A DNA stretch of 36,704 bases from Pseudomonadota bacterium (lineage in GTDB: Bacteria > Pseudomonadota > Alphaproteobacteria > Rhizobiales > Devosiaceae). The position numbers were made by a program, and so were the translations under genes. Under the pieces are notes generated by a model. The model saw nothing but the letters and a program-made list of their open reading frames with translations. It ran no database searches and was not told where the DNA came from. Each line of letters starts with the position of its first letter. The first letter of the stretch is position 1. The stretch spans positions 1 to 36,704 of the forward strand of contig JAEYXQ010000126.1 of assembly GCA_023431205.1 (NCBI GenBank). The letters run 5' to 3'. Shown piece by piece: positions 1-7,514 of this stretch.

Positions 1-4
1 CCGC

Positions 5-102
5 GACCTCGTCCTTCGACGAGCTCAGGATGAGGTCTATGAGAGAGCGGTCGCACCGAACCTTCGTAGACCTCATGGTGAGCCTGTCGAACCACGAGGT
101 CG
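5..102. repeat. Inverted pair of REP-like palindromes (family A)
   Basis: Two imperfect palindromes of about 30 bp face each other. The first (about 5-36) runs from acctcgtcc through a TTCGACGAGCTCAGG core to atgaggt. The second (about 69-102) runs from gacctcatgg through GAGCCTGTCGAAC to cacgaggtc. The second resembles the reverse complement of the first, which is the layout of a paired REP unit (BIME). It lies in gene-free DNA, and the ORFs that cross it are by-products of the repeat. Confidence 0.75.
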
Positions 103-156
103 GTAACACCGCACCTGCAGTCTCTCGACCCCTTCACCACCCCCATCACACCCCCG

Positions 157-256
157 GTGTCACCCCCGCGAAAGCGGGGGCCCATCCCGAGATGCCACCA
201 CAGCCGCAACGTGCCGGCGCAAGCACCTCAGGATGGATTCCCGCTTCCGCGGGAAT
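157..256. repeat. Inverted pair of REP-like palindromes (family B)
   Basis: The left unit is a hairpin with stem CCCCCGC (163-169), loop GAAA and stem GCGGGGG (174-180). The right unit is a hairpin with stem ATTCCCGC (237-244), loop TTCC and stem GCGGGAAT (249-256). Flanking tgtcacc/atgaca and cccat/atgga sequences mirror each other, so the two are inverted copies of one element. The right unit also fits ATTCCC-N8-GGGAAT, the pattern of neisserial dRS3 repeats; that resemblance is noted only and no homology is claimed. Confidence 0.75.
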
Positions 257-306
257 GACACCGAGTATGTTGTGGCCCCTCGGCAAGAACCCTGATCTCT
301 CCTACA

Positions 307-340
307 CCCTCCCCCTTGCGGGGAGGGTAAGGGAGGGGGT
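307..340. repeat. REP-like palindrome (family C)
   Basis: A hairpin with stem CCCTCCCC (307-314) and GGGGAGGG (320-327) is followed by a purine tail, taagggaggggg. A closely similar element lies at 11685-11705 downstream of the broken cytochrome gene. A related inverted pair lies inside the 5' end of the DUF559 gene near 13.4 kb. Confidence 0.65.
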
Positions 341-738
341 CCCACCACCCCCACAAATCTATCCCGCTTATCCCCACTCCCTCCGCATCATGCATACTCC
401 CCCCATCTCTTCCGCGCGGGGCGGCCTGCAGCGACCAGTGGCGGAAGGACGGCCGGGCAGGGGAAGGTCGCTCTTTCCCTGGGCTCGTGGGTGGTCCGCT
501 CAGGTTCGGCGAGGATGAACACTTCCATCCCCCTGTCCGAAATGGAGTCGTCGCGCCCCGTTCTAAAATCCCGGCGCCCCGAGGCGGTGACGTCTCACTC
601 TTATTCATTCCAGAGGCGGCATCCGCCTCGGGGCCCCGCCTCTCTCACAACCGACGGCGCAAGTCGGCGGGGATTGTGCTTGTTCCAACCCCGTCCGCTT
701 TGCTATTCCGGCCCCGGATACGTAAGGACACCGCCGCA
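341..738. other. Gene-free stretch upstream of DAHP synthase
   Basis: I find no credible gene here. The ORFs that cross it have no recognisable domain and run on from the repeats. The first part (341-570) shows nothing I can name. The last part holds the hairpin-forming leader listed separately, then a pyrimidine-rich stretch. The DAHP synthase start is preceded by a weak AAGGA at about 724-728. No convincing promoter hexamers were found, so the transcription start is unknown. Confidence 0.6.
577..642 (+). promoter_or_regulatory. Mutually exclusive hairpins in the DAHP synthase leader
   Basis: CCCCGAGGCGG (577-587) is the reverse complement of CCGCCTCGGGG (623-633). A second GAGGCGG (613-619) can instead form a local hairpin with the same CCGCCTC (623-629) across a CAT loop, and a further CCGCCTC lies at 636-642. 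Two donors and two acceptors give competing structures, as in attenuators. No U-tract or leader ORF is evident, so this may simply be a degenerate repeat. Function is inference. Confidence 0.3.
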
Positions 739-2115
739 ATGACCACGTGGACCCCCAGCAGCTGGCGCAGCAAGCCGATCTCGCAGGTGCCGGCTTACCC
801 CGACGCCGCCGAACTGGCCGAGGCCGAGCGGGTCCTGTCCACCTTCCCGCCACTGGTCTTCGCCGGCGAAGCGCGCGACCTCAAGACCAAGCTCGCTGCT
901 GTCGCTCGCGGCGAGGCCTTCCTGCTCCAGGGTGGCGATTGTGCCGAGAGCTTTGCTGAGCACGGTGCCGATCACATCCGCGACTTCTTCCGCGTCTTCC
1001 TGCAGATGGCGGTGGTGCTGACCCATGGCGCCTCCAAGCCGGTGGTCAAGGTCGGCCGCGTCGCCGGCCAGTTCGCCAAGCCCCGTTCGGCCGACACCGA
1101 GACCATCGACGGCGTCGAGCTGCCGAGCTATCGCGGCGACATCATCAACGCCATCGAGTTCAACGATGGCGCCCGCCAGCCCGACCCCGACCGCATGCTG
1201 CAGGCCTATCGCCAGTCGGCGGCTACGCTGAACCTGCTGCGCGCCTTCGCTGTCGGCGGCTACGCCGAACTGACCCGCATCCACGAATGGACCATGGGCT
1301 TCATGAAGGGGTCCAACTGGAACGTCCGCTTCGAGGAAGTGGCGCGCAAGATCGACGACGCCATCACCTTCATGTCGGCTCTGGGCATTAACCCGGAAAA
1401 CACGCCGGCGCTGAAGCAGACCAGCTTCTTCACCAGCCACGAGGCGCTGCTGCTCGGCTACGAGGAGGCGCTGACCCGTCGCGACTCCATCACCAACAAC
1501 TGGTACGCCACCTCAGGCCACATGCTGTGGATCGGCGACCGCACCCGCCAGCCCGACGGCGCCCATGTCGAGTACTTCGCCGGCATCAACAATCCGATCG
1601 GTATCAAATGCGGCCCGACCCTCAGCAATGATGACCTGCTGCGTCTGCTCGACCGGCTCAACCCAACTGACGAAGCCGGGCGCATCACCCTGATCAGCCG
1701 TTTCGGCTCCGACAAGATCCACGATCACCTGCCGCGCCTGATCGAGACGGTGCAGCGGGCCGGCCGCACCGTGGTCTGGTGCTCCGACCCGATGCACGGC
1801 AACACCATCAAGGCCTCCACCGGCTTCAAGACTCGCCCCTTCGAGCGGGTGCTGTCGGAGGTGAAATCCTTCTTCGACATTCATCGCGAGCTCGGCACCT
1901 ATGCCGGCGGCGTCCATATCGAGATGACCGGTGACGACGTCACCGAGTGCGTCGGTGGCCTGTCGGCAGTGACCGAGGCGACCCTGGCGGACCGCTACAA
2001 CACCTATTGCGACCCTCGCCTCAACGCCTCGCAGGCGCTGGAGCTGGCTTTCCTCGTTGCCGAGCAGATCCAGACCGGCAAGCCTCACCAGCGTGTCGCC
2101 GCGGCGGGGGAATAA
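739..2115 (+). CDS. 3-deoxy-7-phosphoheptulonate (DAHP) synthase, class II
   Basis: This 458-residue enzyme condenses phosphoenolpyruvate with erythrose-4-phosphate, the first step of the shikimate pathway to aromatic amino acids. The start MTTWTPSSWRSKPI matches the usual class II N-terminus, so the ATG at 739 is preferred although the frame is open further upstream. Class II motifs are visible: GGDCAE at 65-70 with the metal-binding cysteine C68, KVGRVAGQFAKPRS at 104-117, CSDPMHGNT later on, and GGVHIEMTGDDVTE and YCDPRLN near the C-terminus. These supply the metal and phosphate ligands. The length is typical. It appears to be a single-gene transcript preceded by a structured, repeat-rich leader. 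Feedback regulation cannot be judged from the sequence. Confidence 0.95.
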   Translation: MTTWTPSSWRSKPISQVPAYPDAAELAEAERVLSTFPPLVFAGEARDLKTKLAAVARGEAFLLQGGDCAESFAEHGADHIRDFFRVFLQMAVVLTHGASKPVVKVGRVAGQFAKPRSADTETIDGVELPSYRGDIINAIEFNDGARQPDPDRMLQAYRQSAATLNLLRAFAVGGYAELTRIHEWTMGFMKGSNWNVRFEEVARKIDDAITFMSALGINPENTPALKQTSFFTSHEALLLGYEEALTRRDSITNNWYATSGHMLWIGDRTRQPDGAHVEYFAGINNPIGIKCGPTLSNDDLLRLLDRLNPTDEAGRITLISRFGSDKIHDHLPRLIETVQRAGRTVVWCSDPMHGNTIKASTGFKTRPFERVLSEVKSFFDIHRELGTYAGGVHIEMTGDDVTECVGGLSAVTEATLADRYNTYCDPRLNASQALELAFLVAEQIQTGKPHQRVAAAGE

Positions 2116-2209
2116 CATCGGCAACATGGAACCCGATGCCGTTCCCAGACGTTAGCGGCACCGATTAAGGCGCACTGCGCCCTTCGCGTGCTCCTGAGAA
2201 AAGGCTTCT

Positions 2210-4135
2210 ATGCCAACGTCCCTGTTTCCTCGTGCGACCCCCGAGCAGCGCCAGCGGCTCGAAACCGACCCGACGATCAAGCTCCTCAACGACTTCGACT
2301 GGTCCGGCACGCCGCTGGGGCCGATCGCGGCCTGGCCGGAGAGCCTCAAGGGCGCAGTGCGGCTGATGATGGTCTCCTCCACGCCGATGGCGATGATGGT
2401 GGGGGAACACGGCATCCTGCTCTACAACCACCCCTATGCCGGCTTTGCCGGCGGCCGGCACCCCCACATCTTTGGCAGGTCCTTCGCTGAGGCCTGGCCG
2501 GAGGTCACCGACTTCAACCGCCACAAGCTGGAACTTGGCCTCGCCGGTAACGCCCTGACCCTGCGCGATCAGGAACTGGTGCTCAACCGACATGGACAGC
2601 CCGAGACGCTCTGGCTGGACGTCCACTACAGCCCTATCCTCGACGACTCCGGAACCTCGCTCGGCACGCTCTGCATCGTCCACGAGATCACCGATCGCCG
2701 GCTGACCGAACAGGCGCTGGCCCGCAGCGAGGAGCGCCTGTCCCTGGCTTTGTCGGGCTCCGATCTGGTCGGCACCTGGGATTGGGATGTGACCACCAAC
2801 CGCGTGGCGGCGGACGATCGCACCGCCCGCCTTTACAACATCGATCCGCTGCATGCCGGGCTCGGTGTTCCGGTCGAGCGGTTCCTCGACGCCATTCATA
2901 CGGACGACCTGCCGCGTGTGCAGGCGGATATCCAGGCGGCACTCAGGAGCGGCACCGATTTCCGGGCCGAGTACCGCGTCACCGGAGCCGACGGCGTCAC
3001 GCGCTGGGTGGTCGCCTCCGGCCGCCCTCGTCTTGGCCCCAGCGGCGAGGCCGAGCGCTTCCCAGGCCTCATCGTGGACGTCTCCGAACAACGACACGCC
3101 GCCGAGGCGCTCGCCGAGAGCGAGTTGCGCTTCCGCACCCTCGCCAACGCCATGCCGCAGATGGTGTGGTCGACGCGCGCGGACGGCTACCACGACTACT
3201 ACAACGACCGCTGGTACGAGTTCACCGGCGCGCCAGAAGGCTCGACCGAGGGCGAGGCCTGGAGCGGCATGATCTACCCCGACGACCAGGAGCGGGCATG
3301 GTCCGCCTGGCGCCATGCGCTCGCCACCGGCGAACCCTACCAGGTCGAGTACCGGCTGCGTCACCACAGCGGCGCCTATCGCTGGGCATTGGCCCTGGCG
3401 CTGCCGATCCGCGACACGGACGGGCGCCTCGTGCGCTGGTTCGGCACCTGCACCGACATTCACGACTCCCGGCTGGTGGCCGAAGAGCGCGAGCTGGTGA
3501 CGCAGGAACTGAGCCACCGGATCAAGAACATCTTCGCCGTGCTTATCGGCATCATCAGCCTGTCCGCGCGCGGCCGGCCCGATGTGAAACCCTTTGCCGA
3601 CGAGTTGCGCGAGCGCATCTTCGCCCTGGGCGAGGCGCACGATTTCATCCGCCCGCGCCCGACGCCTGAAACCGGCAGCGGCGAAGCGACCATGCGGGGG
3701 CTGATGGAGCGTCTGCTGCGGCCCTATCGGCGCGGTGACAGCCTGCCTTTCGAGTTCCTCGGCGACGACCTGCCGATAGACGATGGCGTCGCCACGCCGC
3801 TGGCCTTGCTGTTCCACGAGCTTGGCACCAACGCCGCCAAGTATGGCCCGCTCGGCAGCACCGCCGAGGGCAGGGTAGTGGTCAGCGGCCACGCTGGCGG
3901 CGACCGCTACCATCTGTCCTGGAAGGAAATCGGCGGCAGTCCCTTGAGTGAACCTCCCGAGGCGGAGGGCTTCGGCACCCGGCTGGTCACCCTCAGTGTC
4001 GAGGGGCAGTTGCGCGGGCGCATCGAGCGCATCTGGGAGCAGGACGGCCTGCGCGTCGAGATCGACCTGCCGCTCGAAATGTTGCGCCGGTCGGCCCGGC
4101 TGCGGAGCAAGATTGCCGATGAGCCGGCGCAGTAG
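2210..4135 (+). CDS. PAS-domain sensor histidine kinase, HWE family
   Basis: A 641-residue, apparently soluble sensor kinase with no transmembrane segment. Three PAS modules are seen at about 20-165, 172-295 and 303-425, the latter two with the W/GxxxDI ends typical of PAS-PAC pairs. The HWE transmitter follows: phospho-acceptor H436 in SHRIKN, an N-box with H536 and N541 (HELGTNAAKYG), and the diagnostic W571-K-E573 before GG. These H, W and E residues define the HWE family, which is mainly alphaproteobacterial. The ligand is unknown; blue-light sensing is not supported because no LOV cysteine motif (NCRFL) is seen. The single-domain response regulator on the opposite strand, 3 bp beyond the stop, is the obvious partner (inference). 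Confidence 0.9.
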   Translation: MPTSLFPRATPEQRQRLETDPTIKLLNDFDWSGTPLGPIAAWPESLKGAVRLMMVSSTPMAMMVGEHGILLYNHPYAGFAGGRHPHIFGRSFAEAWPEVTDFNRHKLELGLAGNALTLRDQELVLNRHGQPETLWLDVHYSPILDDSGTSLGTLCIVHEITDRRLTEQALARSEERLSLALSGSDLVGTWDWDVTTNRVAADDRTARLYNIDPLHAGLGVPVERFLDAIHTDDLPRVQADIQAALRSGTDFRAEYRVTGADGVTRWVVASGRPRLGPSGEAERFPGLIVDVSEQRHAAEALAESELRFRTLANAMPQMVWSTRADGYHDYYNDRWYEFTGAPEGSTEGEAWSGMIYPDDQERAWSAWRHALATGEPYQVEYRLRHHSGAYRWALALALPIRDTDGRLVRWFGTCTDIHDSRLVAEERELVTQELSHRIKNIFAVLIGIISLSARGRPDVKPFADELRERIFALGEAHDFIRPRPTPETGSGEATMRGLMERLLRPYRRGDSLPFEFLGDDLPIDDGVATPLALLFHELGTNAAKYGPLGSTAEGRVVVSGHAGGDRYHLSWKEIGGSPLSEPPEAEGFGTRLVTLSVEGQLRGRIERIWEQDGLRVEIDLPLEMLRRSARLRSKIADEPAQ

Positions 4136-4138
4136 CGG

Positions 4139-4561
4139 CTAGGCCAGCGAGCCCTCGAAGCCGCCGAACAGTCGCATGCGCCGCGGCGGCTCGTCCTGTT
4201 CGGTGCGGCGGTGACGGGAGACCGCGAAGTTCACGGCGGCCTGCAGGTCGCTTTCGGTCACCGGCTTGGGCAAGACGCCAAGCGTGCCAGCGACCCCGTC
4301 GCCAAGCTGCGCAGGGTTGGCCGTCATGAACAGCACGGTGACGTTGTAGTCGCGCGCCAGCGCTTCGCCGATCAGCTTGCCGGTCGGGCCGTCCTGCAGG
4401 TTCAGGTCGACGAGCGCGATGTCGGTCCGGGGTGCGAACACCATGGCCGACGCCATGTCCGCGGCAATACCGACCGGTTCGTGGCCCATCTCGCTGACCA
4501 CGTGTTCGATCTCGGTCGCCACGAAGATCTCGTCTTCGACCACTAGAATGCGGCAGGTCAT
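4139..4561 (-). CDS. Stand-alone receiver-domain response regulator
   Basis: A 140-residue protein made of one receiver domain and a short basic tail with no output domain. Visible residues are the acidic pocket D10-E11 (VVEDE), phospho-acceptor D52 (ALVDLNL), T80 and K99 (LPKP). The frame is open to 4600, but the ATG at 4561 gives the canonical MTCRILVVEDE start and has a GGGATGAG Shine-Dalgarno-like sequence. It lies tail-to-tail with the HWE kinase, the two stops being 3 bp apart, so neither gene has room for its own terminator. HWE kinases often signal to such stand-alone receivers, so this is probably the cognate partner acting by protein contact. The target is unknown. Confidence 0.9.
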   Translation of the reverse strand: MTCRILVVEDEIFVATEIEHVVSEMGHEPVGIAADMASAMVFAPRTDIALVDLNLQDGPTGKLIGEALARDYNVTVLFMTANPAQLGDGVAGTLGVLPKPVTESDLQAAVNFAVSRHRRTEQDEPPRRMRLFGGFEGSLA

Positions 4562-4777
4562 ATACAACTCATCCCATGCCTTCTGGCTGTCCGGTGCCAA
4601 CTCCCTACGCGGAGGCAGGTTGCCGGCCGAAGGGCAATTCTCGCCCTTGTGATCCTCGAACTCTGCGGGCAGCGCGTTACCAAATCCCCAATATTGCCCG
4701 GAAGCAAGCGGCTTAGCACAACATTAACCCTAATCCCGCATAAACAGCGATGCTGTAGTCCGTGCCGGAGGGATGCC

Positions 4778-5734
4778 ATGAAGCGCCACGCAACTTGTGC
4801 CTCAGCCCTGCTGGCGCTGCTCGCCGCCACTCCGTCTGTGGCGGCCGACTATCTGCTGCGGCCAGCCTACCCCCAGGAGTTCGGCTTCACCGACGAAAGC
4901 CTGGTCCGCTTCGAAGTCGGCGCCCGCTACTGGTACGCCTGGGGCGGGCAGAACGCCGGCTTCACCGATCCCACTCTGGGCAGCGTCGACCTGTCGGTCC
5001 GCGACCAGACGCACCTGCTCGAACTCCATGGTCGCATCGACGACCTCTACACCGACACCTACCTCAAGGGTTGGGCCGGCTATGGCGTCGGCACCACCGG
5101 CACCTACACCATTTCCCCCGCCGGCAGCGGCGCCATCGGCAATCAGTCCCGCATCGGCTATGCCGGCATCGACTATGGCTGGATGCCGCTCGGCCAGATG
5201 GATGAGGGCGCCGCCGGTGGGGCCTTCGTCGGCTACACCTACTGGAAGGACGCCCCCGATATCGGCACCGGCCAGGTCGGCGCGACCTTTGGCGGGCCTG
5301 GCGGTTCCCCGGACACTTTCACCGAAGCGCGCGACAATTTCGACATCCACGCCCTGCGCCTTGGCGTGCGCGGCACGGCCGAGTTCGACATGTTCGACAT
5401 CCAGGCCGAGGTCGCGGCTATCCCCTATGCCCATGTCTCCGGCCAGTTGGGCGGAAGCGCCCCCAACGCCATCATCCCCGGTGTCTATGAAAACGCCCCC
5501 ACCACTCTCACCGGGCGCGGATACGGCGTGATGACCGAGGCCATGCTCGGCTTCCATCCCACCGAGAACCTGACCATCCGCGCCGGTGGCCGCGCCTGGT
5601 ACCTCCAGGGGGAACTGGACGCCGTGTTCAACGGCACTGCCGGCGGAGTTGCTTTCCCGGCCCAGACGGTCCCCTCCACCTACGCCTCGCTGTTCCGCTA
5701 CGGCGCCATGCTGGAGCTTACCGGCAAGTTCTAG
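4778..5734 (+). CDS. Outer-membrane beta-barrel protein with signal peptide
   Basis: A 318-residue exported protein. Residues 1-23 form a signal peptide (basic start, LLALLAAT core, VAA cleavage before D24). The mature part has alternating aromatic and polar residues and glycine-rich turns (VGARYWYAWGG, GWAGYGVGTTGTY, AGGRAWYLQGELD) and ends in LELTGKF. A C-terminal Phe is the usual signal for BAM-dependent barrel assembly. I do not recognise a specific porin family; it resembles the Omp25/Omp31-like barrels of Hyphomicrobiales only in general form. The ATG at 4778 has a GGAGGG Shine-Dalgarno; the open frame upstream (to 4649) is rejected because it would bury the signal peptide. Substrate is unknown. 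Confidence 0.8.
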   Translation: MKRHATCASALLALLAATPSVAADYLLRPAYPQEFGFTDESLVRFEVGARYWYAWGGQNAGFTDPTLGSVDLSVRDQTHLLELHGRIDDLYTDTYLKGWAGYGVGTTGTYTISPAGSGAIGNQSRIGYAGIDYGWMPLGQMDEGAAGGAFVGYTYWKDAPDIGTGQVGATFGGPGGSPDTFTEARDNFDIHALRLGVRGTAEFDMFDIQAEVAAIPYAHVSGQLGGSAPNAIIPGVYENAPTTLTGRGYGVMTEAMLGFHPTENLTIRAGGRAWYLQGELDAVFNGTAGGVAFPAQTVPSTYASLFRYGAMLELTGKF

Positions 5735-5846
5735 CGTTCTGCCGGGGGCCTTGCCGCTTGCCCATAACTGGGGGAGGGGGTAAGGCTCGCGCGCCCGGCG
5801 CTCCGCCGGTGCCGCCACGCCCCACCTCAGCAACGGCAGGACACAA

Positions 5847-7514
5847 GTGACCGACCGCCTTCGCATTGCGCTCGCCCAGCTCAATCCCAAGGTGGGGGAC
5901 CTCGACGGCAATCTCGCCCTGGCGAGGCAAGCGCTGGCCGATGCCGTCGCCGCCAAGGCCGATATCCTGATGCTGTCGGAACTGTTCCTGGCCGGCTACT
6001 TCCCCGACGACCTCCTGTTTAAGCCGCGCTTTCTCAGCGACGCCTTCCGGGCTGCCGAGCAACTGGTGGCCGCCACCGACCGCACGGATGTGGTGCTTGT
6101 CCTCCCCACCATCTGGCAGGACAGCAACGGCCTCCACAACGCGATCATCGTCGCCGAGAACGGCAAGATCTGCGCCGTCCGCCTCAAGCGCGAACTGCCC
6201 AACAACGACGTCTTCTTCGAAAAGCGCTACTTCACCGCCGGCCCGCTGGCCGAGCCGGTGACCATCAAGGGCGTCTCCGTCGGCATCCCCATCTGCGAGG
6301 ACATCTGGCACCAGTCCGTCTGCGACCACCTGCGCCAGCAGGGCGCCGAAATCCTGCTCTGCCCCAACGGTTCGCCCTACTGGCGCAACAAGCAGCACGT
6401 CCGCAAGAACCTCGTCCGCGCCCGCACCAGCGAGGACCTCGTCCCCATGCTTTATCTCAACCAGGTCGGCGGGCAGGACGAACTGGTCTATGACGGCGCC
6501 TCCTTCGGCATGGAGCCGGGCGACAAGCTCGTGTTCCAGGGCAAGTCTTTCGAGACCGACTTCATCGTCTCCGATTGGGAGCGCCGCGAGAACGGCTGGA
6601 CCTGCGTCGAGGGTACCGTGCACGATCTTCCCACGGTGGAAGAAGCGCCGTGGCGCGCCTGCGTGCTTGGCCTGCGCGACTACGTCCACAAGAACGGCTT
6701 CAGCCATGTCGTGCTCGGCCTGTCCGGCGGCATCGACAGCGCTGTGGTCGCCGCCATGGCGGTGGATGCCTTCGGGCCCGAAAAGGTCCACTGCATCATG
6801 CTGCCCTACCGCTACACCTCCGAGGCCAGCCTGCAGGACGCTAGGGACTGCGCCGATCGCCTCGGCGTGCGCTATGACGTCGTAGCCATCGGCGAACCGG
6901 TCGATCAGGCGCTGGCCGAACTCGCCCCCATCTTCGGCGACCGCCCGTTTGATCTCGCCGAAGAAAACATCCAGTCCCGCATGCGCGGCGTGGTCTTGAT
7001 GGCCGTCAGCAACAAGCTCGGCGGCATGCTGCTGACCACCGGCAACAAGTCCGAGATGGCGGTGGGGTACGCCACCATCTATGGCGACATGAACGGCGGC
7101 TACAATCCGCTAAAGGACATGTTGAAGATGGACGTCTATCGTCTCGCCGCCTGGCGCAACACGCATGTCCCCGGGGATTCTCTCGGCCCTGCCGGCGAAG
7201 TCATCCCCCAGAACATCATCGACAAGGCTCCCAGCGCCGAACTCCGGCCGGATCAGACCGACCAGGATTCCCTGCCGCCCTATCCTGTGCTCGACGCCAT
7301 CATCACCGCCATGGTCGAACAGGAGCGTTCGATTGATGACATCGTCGCCCAGGGCTACGATCGCCCGCTGGTCGAGCGCATCGAGCGCCTCGTCAACATC
7401 GCCGAATACAAGCGCCGCCAGTCGGCACCGGGCCCCAAGATCACGCCCAAGGCCTTCGGTCTCGGCCGTCGTTACCCCATCACCAACGGCTATCGGGACC
7501 GCACGATCGGATGA
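5847..7514 (+). CDS. nadE: Glutamine-dependent NAD+ synthetase
   Basis: A 555-residue two-domain enzyme that amidates nicotinic acid adenine dinucleotide to NAD+, using ammonia from glutamine. The N-terminal nitrilase-like glutaminase domain (about 1-265) shows the Glu-Lys-Cys triad: E45 (LSELF), K114 (RLKREL) and C150 (PICEDIW). The C-terminal ATP pyrophosphatase domain carries the PP-loop SGGIDS at 293-298 and the later TTGNKSE motif. Length is normal for the glutaminase-fused form. Translation starts at GTG (5847), giving MTDRLRIALAQLNP. The stop overlaps the gltX start as ATGA, so the two are probably translationally coupled. Confidence 0.96.
   Translation: MTDRLRIALAQLNPKVGDLDGNLALARQALADAVAAKADILMLSELFLAGYFPDDLLFKPRFLSDAFRAAEQLVAATDRTDVVLVLPTIWQDSNGLHNAIIVAENGKICAVRLKRELPNNDVFFEKRYFTAGPLAEPVTIKGVSVGIPICEDIWHQSVCDHLRQQGAEILLCPNGSPYWRNKQHVRKNLVRARTSEDLVPMLYLNQVGGQDELVYDGASFGMEPGDKLVFQGKSFETDFIVSDWERRENGWTCVEGTVHDLPTVEEAPWRACVLGLRDYVHKNGFSHVVLGLSGGIDSAVVAAMAVDAFGPEKVHCIMLPYRYTSEASLQDARDCADRLGVRYDVVAIGEPVDQALAELAPIFGDRPFDLAEENIQSRMRGVVLMAVSNKLGGMLLTTGNKSEMAVGYATIYGDMNGGYNPLKDMLKMDVYRLAAWRNTHVPGDSLGPAGEVIPQNIIDKAPSAELRPDQTDQDSLPPYPVLDAIITAMVEQERSIDDIVAQGYDRPLVERIERLVNIAEYKRRQSAPGPKITPKAFGLGRRYPITNGYRDRTIG

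Noticed and set aside
1..102. Family A repeats as a recombination (dif-like) site
   Set aside because: Two 30-bp palindromes in inverted orientation fit REP/BIME layout; no XerCD-type 11-6-11 arrangement was found.
30..608. ORFs on both strands in the 5' repeat region
   Set aside because: They are translations of REP palindromes (for example TPAKAGAHPEM, GWIPASAGMT) with no start signals or domains.
487..738. Longer N-terminus for DAHP synthase
   Set aside because: The added residues are Arg/Pro-rich, cross the hairpin leader and do not fit the family; MTTWTPSSW is the usual start.
2165..3913. 582-codon open frame on - opposite the HWE kinase
   Set aside because: Val/Gly/Ala/Arg-rich shadow; the + strand frame has PAS and HWE motifs.
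4724..4729. TTAACC as a CtrA site before the outer-membrane protein gene
   Set aside because: Only one half-site; the second TTAA at the right spacing is missing.
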